Source of the DNA: Chloroflexota bacterium | GTDB lineage: Bacteria > Chloroflexota > Anaerolineae > Anaerolineales > UBA4823 | DNA: 7,530 nt | Reading direction: 5' to 3' | NCBI GenBank assembly: GCA_023395675.1 | Contig: JAEWYL010000342.1 | Location: 1 to 7,530 of the forward strand | Shown: piece after piece, positions 1 through 6,245 of the stretch | How positions within the stretch are numbered: the stretch's first letter is position 1 | Layout of the letters: each line of letters begins with the position of its first letter | Notes under the pieces: model-generated | Told to the model about the DNA's origin: nothing | What the model saw: the letters and a program-made list of their open reading frames with translations, nothing else | Database searches by the model: none | Program-made: the position numbers and the translations under genes

Positions 1-126
1 CCCTACGGCAAGCCCTGGGAGCTGATCAGCGCGGTGGGGGTGACCATGGTGGTCCCGGTGGTGCTGCTGATCCTCTTCTCGCAGCGCGCCATCGTCAGCG
101 GCCTGACCCGCGGGGCCATCAAATAA
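1..126 (+). CDS. Sugar ABC transporter permease, MalG type (3' end only)
   Basis: The window opens inside this gene; frame 1 runs 41 codons to a TAA at 124-126. The visible part has a hydrophobic helix (VGVTMVVPVVLLILFSQ) followed by a short basic tail reading RAIVSGLTRGAIK. In binding-protein-dependent carbohydrate permeases of the MalG family, the last transmembrane helix is followed by a phenylalanine/glutamine-arginine pair and an ending like IVxGLTxGAVK, and this tail matches that pattern closely. The family forms the membrane channel with a second permease (MalF type), a solute-binding lipoprotein and an ATPase. Those partners should lie upstream, outside the window. The next gene is a glycoside hydrolase 234 bp downstream on the same strand, which suggests the transporter imports its substrate. 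Substrate specificity cannot be read from this fragment. Confidence 0.85.
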   Translation, partial: PYGKPWELISAVGVTMVVPVVLLILFSQRAIVSGLTRGAIK

Positions 127-220
127 CGCGCCGCCCTGCGCCAGGATTTTGAGCGAAATGCTGCGTTTTGCGGCGCAGCCGCCGAGCAGATCAAAATAAC
201 CCTTATCCCGTACTCTCGGT

Positions 221-245
221 GAGAAGATACTCCAGCGATCTTCTC
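221..245. repeat. Stem-loop in transporter-GH127 spacer
   Basis: The arms GAGAAGAT (221-228) and ATCTTCTC (238-245) are a perfect 8-bp inverted repeat around a 9-nt loop. They extend by a T-G wobble and a G-C pair to 219-247. No T-run follows, so a classical intrinsic terminator is not supported. It could be a processing or stabilising element in the transporter transcript. Confidence 0.45.
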
Positions 246-265
246 GCAAAATTCGGAAGATTCGC

Positions 266-308
266 ACGCTGGGTGATTGTAGGGCTACGCCCCACAATCA
301 CCCAGCGT
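266..308. repeat. Long near-perfect palindromic hairpin
   Basis: Positions 266-280 (A then CGCTGGGTGATTGT) pair perfectly with 294-308 over 15 bp. After one A-C mismatch (281/293) an inner GGGC (282-285) pairs with GCCC (289-292) around a TAC loop. The whole 43-nt element folds into one long hairpin. It lies in the 234-bp spacer between the permease and GH127 genes and has no trailing T-run. The size and near-perfect symmetry resemble extragenic palindromic repeats; attenuation of GH127 expression or protection of the upstream mRNA 3' end is also possible. The rest of the 127-360 spacer shows no gene and no convincing promoter. Confidence 0.7.
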
Positions 309-360
309 ACAAAAATCACCCACTTAGCGAGAGAACCATAAAGAGACCAGGGGAAAAAAT

Positions 361-2319
361 ATGGAACCCGACAGAAAACCGGCCGGGCCGGTTGACAACT
401 CAGCCAGCCCCTTTTCGACCCTGAAAACCCTCCCCTTCGACGCCGTGCGCATCCGCGGCGGGTTCTGGGCCCGGCGGCAGCAGATCAACCGCCAGACCAG
501 TTTGAAGCACGGCTACGAGATGCTGAAGAAAGCCGGGAATTTTCACAACCTGCGCATGGCAGCCGGGCTGGAAGGCGGGGAGTACGCCGGGCGCAACTTC
601 GCCGACGAGAACGTGTACAAATGGCTGGAGGCGCTGGGTTGGGAGCTGGGCGCGCACCCGGACGGGGAGCTGGAGCGCCTGGCGGACGAGGCCATCTCCC
701 TGGTCCAGGCTGCGCAGCAGCCGGACGGCTACCTGAACAGCTATTACCAGGTGGTCGAGCCCGGCCGCAAATGGGCCGACCTGGATTTCGGGCACGAGCT
801 CTACTGCGCCGGGCACCTTTTCCAGGCGGCGGTGGCCCACCGCCGCGCCCGGGGCGACGGGCGCCTGCTGCAGGTCGCGCTGCGCCTGGCGGACCATATT
901 GATGCCCTCTTCGGCCCCGGGCGGCTGGAGGCCGCCTGCGGGCACCCGGAGGTGGAGATGGCCCTGGTCGAGCTCTACCGCCTCACCCGGGAGAGGCGCT
1001 ACCTGAGCCTGGCCCAGTTCTTCGTGGACCAGCGCGGCAGGGGGCGCATGCGCGGGCTGGCCTCTTACGGGCCCGAGTACCACCAGGACCACGCCCCCCT
1101 GCGCCAGGCCCCGGAGGCCGCCGGCCATGCCGTGCGCCAGATGTACCTGCTCTCCGCCGCCGCCGACCTCTACCTGGAAGGCGGCGAGGCGGACCTGCGG
1201 GAGGCCCTGGACCGCCTGTGGGGCGACGTCTCCGCCACGAAGCTCTATATCACCGGCGGGCTGGGCTCGCGCTACGACGGGGAGGCCTTCGGCGAGGCCT
1301 ACGAGCTGCCCCCCGACCTGTGCTACTGCGAGACCTGCGCCGCCATCGGCAGCCTGATGTGGAACTGGCGCCTGCTGCTCATCACCGGCGAGAGCCGCTA
1401 CGCGGACCTGATCGAGCGCACCCTTTACAACGGCATCCTGAGCAGCCCCGCGCTGGATGGGCGGCATTTCTTCTACGTGAACCCCCTCATGCTGCGCGGC
1501 GGGCGCTCCCTGCGCCAGTCCGCCAACCGCCCGGGAGGCGAGACGGCCGCCGGGCGGCCCGAGTGGCACGAGGTGGCCTGCTGCCCCCCCAATATCATGC
1601 GCCTGTTCTCCTCCCTGGCGCACTACCTGGCGACCGCGGACGCGCAGGGGCTGCAGGTGCACCAGTACACCCCGGCTGAGATCCGTTTCTCGCTTGAAGA
1701 TGGGACGCAGGCGGCGCTTGAGCTGGAGACCGGCTACCCCTGGCAGGGCGAGGTGAGCCTGCGCATCCTGGAGAGCGAGGCGCGGCCCTGGGAGCTGCGC
1801 CTGCGCCTGCCGGAGTGGCGCCGCTCCGCCAGGCTGCTGGTGAATGGAGAGCTGGTGGAAGAGCCGCTTCAGGAGCGGGGCTACCTGGTCCTGCAGCGCG
1901 CCTGGCGCCCGGGAGACCGGGTCCAGCTCGAGCTGAACATGCTCCCGGCGCTGGTCGAGCCCCACCCGCGCCTGGACGCGGTGCGCGGCTGCCTGGCCAT
2001 CCAGCGCGGCCCGCTGGTGTACTGCCTGGAGGCCGCCGATCACCCGGGCCTGAACCTGCTGGACGTGGAGCTTGACGAGAGCGCCCCGCTGCAGGCCTCC
2101 TGGCGCGAGCAGGGGCTGCCGGAGGGCATGCAGGTGGTGGCAGCCAGGGGCTACACCCGGAACGGGAAGGACTGGGAGGGCCGCCTGTACCGGCCCCTGT
2201 GCCGCCTCCCGGACTCGGAGCGCACGCCGGTGGACCTGACCGCCATCCCCTATTACGCCTGGGCGCACCGGGGCCTGGACGGTATGCGCGTCTGGATCCC
2301 GCGCGCCGCCCAGGCATAA
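361..2319 (+). CDS. GH127 beta-L-arabinofuranosidase family protein (cytoplasmic)
   Basis: This 652-residue protein belongs to glycoside hydrolase family 127, known for releasing beta-L-arabinofuranose from arabino-oligosaccharides with a zinc-bound cysteine nucleophile. An N-terminal helical barrel domain spans roughly residues 25-430 (LPFDAVRIRGGFWARR at the start) and beta-sandwich domains follow. ETC gives E324 and C326, and WHEVACCPPN gives C407 and C408. These match the Glu, Cys and Cys-Cys zinc set of the characterised Bifidobacterium enzyme HypBA1, where the first cysteine of the pair is the nucleophile. E308 (GEAFGEAYELP) lies 16 residues before E324, the same offset as the acid/base Glu in HypBA1. 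The C-terminal signatures QRGPLVYCLE (548-557) and LTAIPYYAWAHRG (626-638) are also present. There is no signal peptide, so it should act inside the cell on imported sugar. The start is supported by AGGGGA at 349-354, 6 nt upstream. GH127 members vary in substrate, so the exact linkage is inferred. Confidence 0.93.
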   Translation: MEPDRKPAGPVDNSASPFSTLKTLPFDAVRIRGGFWARRQQINRQTSLKHGYEMLKKAGNFHNLRMAAGLEGGEYAGRNFADENVYKWLEALGWELGAHPDGELERLADEAISLVQAAQQPDGYLNSYYQVVEPGRKWADLDFGHELYCAGHLFQAAVAHRRARGDGRLLQVALRLADHIDALFGPGRLEAACGHPEVEMALVELYRLTRERRYLSLAQFFVDQRGRGRMRGLASYGPEYHQDHAPLRQAPEAAGHAVRQMYLLSAAADLYLEGGEADLREALDRLWGDVSATKLYITGGLGSRYDGEAFGEAYELPPDLCYCETCAAIGSLMWNWRLLLITGESRYADLIERTLYNGILSSPALDGRHFFYVNPLMLRGGRSLRQSANRPGGETAAGRPEWHEVACCPPNIMRLFSSLAHYLATADAQGLQVHQYTPAEIRFSLEDGTQAALELETGYPWQGEVSLRILESEARPWELRLRLPEWRRSARLLVNGELVEEPLQERGYLVLQRAWRPGDRVQLELNMLPALVEPHPRLDAVRGCLAIQRGPLVYCLEAADHPGLNLLDVELDESAPLQASWREQGLPEGMQVVAARGYTRNGKDWEGRLYRPLCRLPDSERTPVDLTAIPYYAWAHRGLDGMRVWIPRAAQA

Positions 2320-2334
2320 ACCGGAGGTCGAAAG

Positions 2335-3294
2335 ATGCGCATCGTGATCATCGGCGGCAGCGGGCACGTGGGCACTTACCTGGTCCCCCGGCTGGTGGAG
2401 GCGGGGCACGAGGTGATCAACCTCACCCGCGGGCTGCGCAGCCCGTACCGGGCGCATCCTGCCTGGGCGCAGGTGCGCGCCGTGGAGGTGGACCGCAAGG
2501 CGGAGGAGCAGGCGGGCGTCTTCGGGGAACGGCTGCGCGCCCTGCGCCCCGAGGCGGTGGTGGATATGATCTGCTTCACGCTGGAGAGCGCCCGCCATCT
2601 GGTGGAAGCGCTGCGGGGGGAGGTGCAGCACCTGCTGCACTGCGGCACCATCTGGGTGCACGGCCCCAAGCTGCAGGCGCCCACCACCGAAGACCAGCCC
2701 CGCCGCCCCTTTGGCGAGTACGGGACGCAGAAAGCCGCCGTCGAGGCCTACCTGCTGGAGGAGGCCCGGCGCGGCGGTTTCCCCGCCACCGTCCTGCACC
2801 CGGGGCATATCGTTGGCCCCGGGTGGGCCCCGATCAACCCCGCCGGCAACCTGAACCTGGGGGTCTTTGAGACCCTCGCCCGGGGCGAGACGCTGGCCCT
2901 GCCGAACCTGGGGCTGGAGACCCTGCACCACGTGCACGCGGACGATGTGGCCCGGGGCTTCGCCCAGGCCCTCGACCGCCGCGAGCGCGCCCTGGGCGAG
3001 AGCTTTCATATCGTCTCGCCCGCCGCGCTGACCCTGCGCGGCTACGCCGAGGCGGTGGCCGCCTGGTGCGGGCGCGAGGCGGACCTGCGCTTCCTGCCCT
3101 GGGAGGCGTGGCGGCAGACCGTCTCCGAGCAGGACGCCCGGGACACCTGGGAGCATATCTCCCGCAGCCCCTGCTGCAGCATCGCCAAAGCGGAGCGCCT
3201 GCTGGAGTACCGCCCGCGCTACGGCTCGCTGGAGGCCGTCTTCGAGGCCCTCACCTGGCTAAACGAACAGGGTCAATTAACGATCCACAGATGA
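2335..3294 (+). CDS. NAD-dependent epimerase/dehydratase (extended SDR)
   Basis: This is a 319-residue Rossmann-fold enzyme of the extended short-chain dehydrogenase/reductase group, which typically epimerises, dehydrates or oxidises nucleotide sugars or free sugars. The N-terminus MRIVIIGGSGHVG carries the GxxGxxG dinucleotide motif (G7, G10, G13). The catalytic YxxxK is YGTQK (Y129, K133), with a likely Thr partner at T105 in CGTIWVHG in place of the usual Ser. HPGHIVGPG (155-163) and HVHADDVA (199-206) are typical family segments. Length is normal. It starts 15 bp after the GH127 stop with GGAGG at 2323-2327, 7 nt before the ATG, so the two are probably cotranscribed and it may act on the released sugar; that role is inference. 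The last codons and the TGA fall inside a CACAGAT repeat motif (3286-3292), so the C-terminus may have been altered by repeat insertion. The substrate is unknown. Confidence 0.88.
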   Translation: MRIVIIGGSGHVGTYLVPRLVEAGHEVINLTRGLRSPYRAHPAWAQVRAVEVDRKAEEQAGVFGERLRALRPEAVVDMICFTLESARHLVEALRGEVQHLLHCGTIWVHGPKLQAPTTEDQPRRPFGEYGTQKAAVEAYLLEEARRGGFPATVLHPGHIVGPGWAPINPAGNLNLGVFETLARGETLALPNLGLETLHHVHADDVARGFAQALDRRERALGESFHIVSPAALTLRGYAEAVAAWCGREADLRFLPWEAWRQTVSEQDARDTWEHISRSPCCSIAKAERLLEYRPRYGSLEAVFEALTWLNEQGQLTIHR

Positions 3295-3333
3295 CGCAGC
3301 CGGTCGCAGAGAGAAATGGTAGTTTTATAAAAC

Positions 3334-3401
3334 CTCTCGCCAAGACGCAAAGACGCTAAGAAGATTTCTTCTTTCTTTGCGTCTTTGCGTCTTAGCGAGA
3401 G
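3334..3401. repeat. Long hairpin built from TTTGCGTC-type repeats
   Basis: Positions 3334-3356 pair with 3379-3401 over 23 bp with a single mismatch. After a T-T mismatch a further 5 A/T-G/C pairs and one wobble bring the arms almost to the centre (3357-3363 with 3372-3378). It begins 39 bp after the epimerase stop, so it could end or protect that transcript, although only a pyrimidine-rich tract (GCTTTCTTCTTCC) follows rather than a clean T-run. The right arm holds 8-bp TTTGCGTC-like units. Confidence 0.75.
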
Positions 3402-3403
3402 CT
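3346..3403. repeat. 58-bp intergenic repeat, copy 1
   Basis: This copy matches 3533-3590 at 57 of 58 positions, with the single difference being A3394 against T3581. It runs from CGCAAAGACGC to GCGAGAGCT and is self-complementary. The same sequence family (alternating GACGCAAA / TTTGCGTC) is, from general knowledge, seen in many copies between genes of various environmental bacteria. No protein-coding potential is credible here. Confidence 0.8.
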
Positions 3404-3450
3404 TTCTTCTTCCGCTCGCAAAAACGCATAAGTTCCGGCTTCCCATCCAA

Positions 3451-3488
3451 GTTTATCCGTGGTAAATAGAAAAAAACCACAGATAAAC
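3451..3488. repeat. Hairpin containing the CACAGAT repeat
   Basis: GTTTATCCGTGGT (3451-3463) pairs with ACCACAGATAAAC (3476-3488) at 12 of 13 positions, the exception being C3458/A3481. The 12-nt loop is A-rich. The right arm is the first unit of the CACAGAT array, so the array is also present in inverted orientation. Confidence 0.65.
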
Positions 3489-3505
3489 ACAGATGGACAC
3501 AGATA
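3476..3505. repeat. CACAGAT array with 10-bp period
   Basis: CACAGAT occurs at 3478-3484, 3488-3494 and 3498-3504, exactly 10 bp apart. A further copy lies at 3286-3292, and reverse-complement copies lie at 3605-3611 (ATCTGTG) and, with one change, at 3455-3461 (ATCCGTG). The period is about one helical turn, placing each unit on the same face of the DNA. This matches a widespread but functionally uncharacterised intergenic repeat type (general knowledge). There are no CRISPR-like unique spacers. Confidence 0.75.
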
Positions 3506-3532
3506 GGATCAGAAGCGGTAACAACAACCTTT

Positions 3533-3590
3533 CGCAAAGACGCTAAGAAGATTTCTTCTTTCTTTGCGTCTTTGCGTCTTTGCGAGAGCT
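3533..3590. repeat. 58-bp intergenic repeat, copy 2
   Basis: This is the second copy of the 3346-3403 repeat, 187 bp downstream in direct orientation. Its right half is a clean 8-bp tandem: TTTGCGTC at 3563-3570 and 3571-3578, then TTTGCGAG at 3579-3586. Positions 3533-3543 can pair with 3566-3576 to form a shorter hairpin than in copy 1. The copy ends 69 bp before the SDR start codon, so any promoter of that gene must lie within or beside it. The remainder of 3295-3659 shows no gene. Confidence 0.8.
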
Positions 3591-3659
3591 ATCTTCCTGC
3601 GTCCATCTGTGAATAATAATTCACCGCGACCCTCTACCCCTCCCGGGGTTATTCAGGTT

Positions 3660-4445
3660 ATGAGCCGACACCACTTCCAAGACCAGACCGCCATCGTCAC
3701 CGGCGCCTCCAGCGGCATCGGCCGCGCCCTGGCCCTGGCGCTGGCCCGGGAGGGGGCCCGCCTGGCCCTGGCCTCCCGCCGGGGGGAGGCCCTCGAAGCC
3801 CTGGCGGAGGAGATCCGCCTCGGGGGCGGGCAGGCCGCCGCCCTCCCCACCGACGTCACCCGCCCCGAGCAGGTGGACTGCCTGATCGAGGAGACCCTGC
3901 GCCTGTGGGGAGGCATTGACCTGCTGGTGGCCAATGCCGGAGTCTACCTGCGCGCCCCGATTCGGGAGGCCCGCCCCGAGCACTTCGAGCGCTCGCTGGC
4001 GGTGAACTTCTACGGCGCCCTCTACCCGGTGCTGGCGGCCCTGCCCCATATGCGCCGGCGCGGCCGCGGGCACATCGTCCTGGTGTCTTCCATGGATGCC
4101 AAAAAGGGCCTCCCCCCCGACGCCCCCTACGTGGCCGCCAAATGCGCCCTGTCGGGCTTCGGCGACGTGCTGCGCCAGGAGCTGCGCGGCACGGGCCTGC
4201 GCTCCACCCTGGTCTTCCCCGGGCGGGTGGACACCCCCATGCTCGCCGGGCTGCGCGTGCCCGCCGTCTCCGCCAAAGCCAGCCCGGAGGCCCTGGCGCA
4301 GGCCGTCCTGCGCGGCGTGCGCCGCAGCCGGGCCGAGGTCACCTTCCCGGCCTACAACCGGAGCCTCTTCTACCTGCAGGCCTTCTCCCCCCGGCTGGCC
4401 GACCTGGCGGTGCGCCTGCTCCATTTGCAGGGCTGGGAGCGCTGA
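3660..4445 (+). CDS. Classical short-chain dehydrogenase/reductase
   Basis: This is a 261-residue NAD(P)-dependent oxidoreductase of the classical SDR family, normal in length. The cofactor-binding TGxxxGxG motif is TGASSGIG (residues 14-21). The structural NAG motif follows as VANAGVYL. The active site is S144 (in LVSSMD) with Y157 and K161 (YVAAK), the usual 13-residue Ser-to-Tyr spacing. The arginine-rich segment ASRR after the second strand hints at NADPH preference, which is inference. The ATG at 3660 leaves the expected 13 residues before the first motif. A TTG start at 3564 would add repeat-derived residues and is unlikely. No strong ribosome binding site is visible upstream of 3660. 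Its stop lies 2 bp before the next ATG, so the two genes are almost certainly cotranslated. Many such enzymes act on lipids, sugars or secondary metabolites; the substrate is not determinable. Confidence 0.9.
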   Translation: MSRHHFQDQTAIVTGASSGIGRALALALAREGARLALASRRGEALEALAEEIRLGGGQAAALPTDVTRPEQVDCLIEETLRLWGGIDLLVANAGVYLRAPIREARPEHFERSLAVNFYGALYPVLAALPHMRRRGRGHIVLVSSMDAKKGLPPDAPYVAAKCALSGFGDVLRQELRGTGLRSTLVFPGRVDTPMLAGLRVPAVSAKASPEALAQAVLRGVRRSRAEVTFPAYNRSLFYLQAFSPRLADLAVRLLHLQGWER

Positions 4446-4447
4446 GC

Positions 4448-5932
4448 ATGGAGACGCGCGCGCTGCCGGCGGGCATCCGGCTTCCCCCCTGGGCCGCCCA
4501 CGACTGGCTCCGCCCCGTACGGGCCGCCTGGGTCCCCGGACCCGAGACCCCCCTGCTGCGGGACTTCGCCGCCGAGCTCGGGCGCTGCTTCCTGAGCCGG
4601 GGGCACGGCTGGGCCTCCGCGCCCGATGCGGAGACCGGCGTCCTGCTCACCTCCGCCCCTTTCAACCAGCCCCTCGACTGGCGCCGCTCGCTGCTCTTCA
4701 CCGCCCGCCGGCGCTTCGGCCTGCAGCGCGCCCCCCTGGTCTTCACCCTGATCCACGCTTCCCCGGGGGAGCTTGCCGCCGTGCTCGCGCGCCTGGAGCG
4801 CGCCCTGCGCCGGGACACGCCCGACCCCGAGGATTACCGCTTCCCCGGGCTCGCCCCCCGGGCCTACCTCACCCTGCACGAGCAGGGGCGGCGCGGCGGG
4901 CCGGTGCTGGCCCTGGTGCGCCTGCTCCAGGCCCAGACCAAGAGCATCCGCATCCTGCTGCTGGTGGGCGAGGACCGCCCGCAGGAGGCCTACACCTTCG
5001 ATCTGGTCGGGGCGCACCCCCGCACCCCGGCCTCCCTGGGCGAGCGTTTCTACGAAGACCTGATGCTGCGCATCCTGACCGCTGCCTGCACGCAGGAGGT
5101 GACCGCCCACGCCGAAGAGCCGCAGCCCATCCCCGCCGCGCTGTGGGCCGGGCTGAGCACCCCGGCGGACATGATCCGCGCCGGGCGAGAGCTGGGCCGC
5201 CGGCGCTTCTTCACCGAGATGGTGGTGGTCTCCAACCTGGCGCAGGTGCCCGCCGCCCACGATTCCATCTCCAGCCAGTACAGCGAAGGCTGCTTCGCCA
5301 CCTGGGACCCGGTGCTGGACGCCCTGGTGGTGACCGTCACCGGGAGCGCCCGCCCGGTGGAGAAAGACAACCTGACCCGGGACGAGCTGGCGGTGATCAC
5401 CCGCGTGCGCGCGGGTGGGGTGGGGGCCTGGGTGCGGCAGGTGGAGGGCAAACGCCCGGACCCGCCCTCCTCCGAGGCGGTCGAGCTGCTGGAGATGGAC
5501 AGCGCCCTGCCGCGGCTGCGCCTGGGGCCGGATTGGGGCCTGGAGGCCGCCGTCCCGGCGGCGCGCTCCAAACTGCACGGGCACCGCGGCGTGGCCTCCT
5601 ATGACCCCGCCGTGGTGGAACACGCCCCCCTCGACCCGCCCTACTACCACTACCCCGTCTCCTGCGCCACCCAGGCCCAGGCCTGGGCCATCCGCGTTGC
5701 CTTCGGGCGTTCCCGGGCCCTGCAGGACCCCTCCGACCCGCGCCGGGTGGTCTTCACCCTCCTGCCCGGGCACGGCGTGGTGATCGTGGAGAAATGGGTG
5801 CCCGGCAAAGCCCCGCTGCAGGCCATCTGGGAGGCCATGGACCGCGGCGCGCTGGAGATCAGCAGCCGCGTCCCCCAGGGCCCGCTGGCGTTCGCGCCGG
5901 ATGAGGATGGCAGGATGAAGTTGGTGGAGTGA
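4448..5932 (+). CDS. Uncharacterised 494-residue soluble protein coupled to SDR
   Basis: I do not recognise this family. The ATG at 4448 follows the SDR stop by 2 bp and is served by GGGAG (4435-4439), 8 nt upstream. A much longer open frame reaching back to 4142 merely overlaps the SDR gene. The protein has no signal peptide and no transmembrane segment, so it is predicted to be cytoplasmic. Sections rich in likely functional residues include a DSISSQYSEGCFATWDP stretch (272-288), TGSARPVEKDNL (298-309), and near the C-terminus a HGHRG segment followed by PPYYHYPVSCATQAQAW (about 397-411). The clustered Ser, Cys, Glu, His and Arg look like an active or ligand-binding site, but no named motif is matched. 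GC and codon use match the SDR gene. Context suggests it shares a pathway or complex with the SDR. The gene is real on the grounds of coupling, length and codon use; the function is unknown. Confidence 0.82.
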   Translation: METRALPAGIRLPPWAAHDWLRPVRAAWVPGPETPLLRDFAAELGRCFLSRGHGWASAPDAETGVLLTSAPFNQPLDWRRSLLFTARRRFGLQRAPLVFTLIHASPGELAAVLARLERALRRDTPDPEDYRFPGLAPRAYLTLHEQGRRGGPVLALVRLLQAQTKSIRILLLVGEDRPQEAYTFDLVGAHPRTPASLGERFYEDLMLRILTAACTQEVTAHAEEPQPIPAALWAGLSTPADMIRAGRELGRRRFFTEMVVVSNLAQVPAAHDSISSQYSEGCFATWDPVLDALVVTVTGSARPVEKDNLTRDELAVITRVRAGGVGAWVRQVEGKRPDPPSSEAVELLEMDSALPRLRLGPDWGLEAAVPAARSKLHGHRGVASYDPAVVEHAPLDPPYYHYPVSCATQAQAWAIRVAFGRSRALQDPSDPRRVVFTLLPGHGVVIVEKWVPGKAPLQAIWEAMDRGALEISSRVPQGPLAFAPDEDGRMKLVE

Positions 5933-5945
5933 GCGTCGGGTGGTG

Positions 5946-5987
5946 GGTGACAGGTGACAGGTGTCAGGTGTCTGGTGTCGGGTGTCA
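5946..5987. repeat. Heptamer tandem repeat GGTGNCN, six units
   Basis: Six consecutive 7-bp units: GGTGACA twice, GGTGTCA, GGTGTCT, GGTGTCG, GGTGTCA. A degenerate seventh (GGTGGTG) lies just before at 5939-5945. The array starts 14 bp after the stop of the 494-residue protein. The period is not divisible by three and no frame is used, so it is non-coding. Variable copy number by replication slippage would be expected (inference). Confidence 0.8.
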
Positions 5988-6245
5988 AGAGGCGGGTGCG
6001 AGGCGCTTTTCAGGACCGGCCCGTGCCCTCTCGGGCGAGGGGCGCGGCCTCTTCTGAGTGCTTTGCAGGGGAGGGAGCGCCTTGCACCTGGGGACTTTAT
6101 AAGCCTGCAAATGCAGGTCGTTAGAAGCCCCGCGCCGTCCCTACCTCCCTGCAGATCAGCGTTTACCGCCTGACCTTCGTGTACGATGTCCTGTTCCTGC
6201 CGATGTTGGGGAGGTGAGGCGGGAGGGTTCGCGGGGCGCGTGAAT

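Noticed and set aside
400..3156. 918-codon open frame on the minus strand opposite GH127 and the epimerase
   Set aside because: The translation is low in complexity and rich in Gly, Ala, Gln, Val and His with no domain. It is an antisense artefact of high third-position GC, and the plus-strand genes carry clear family motifs.
3476..3505. CRISPR-like array
   Set aside because: Units are 7 bp with 3-bp gaps; there are no 25-40 bp repeats, no unique spacers and no cas genes.
3325..3537. 70-codon minus-strand open frame in the repeat block
   Set aside because: Its residues are translations of the CACAGAT and TTTGCGTC repeats; such frames arise wherever these repeats occur.
3564..3659. Extended N-terminus of the SDR from a TTG at 3564
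   Set aside because: The extra 32 residues are encoded by repeat DNA and do not resemble an SDR N-terminus; the ATG at 3660 gives the standard length.
4142..4447. Extended N-terminus of the 494-residue protein overlapping the SDR gene
   Set aside because: The overlap would be about 300 bp with Arg/Pro/Ala-rich out-of-frame sequence; the ATG at 4448 has a ribosome binding site and ideal coupling distance.
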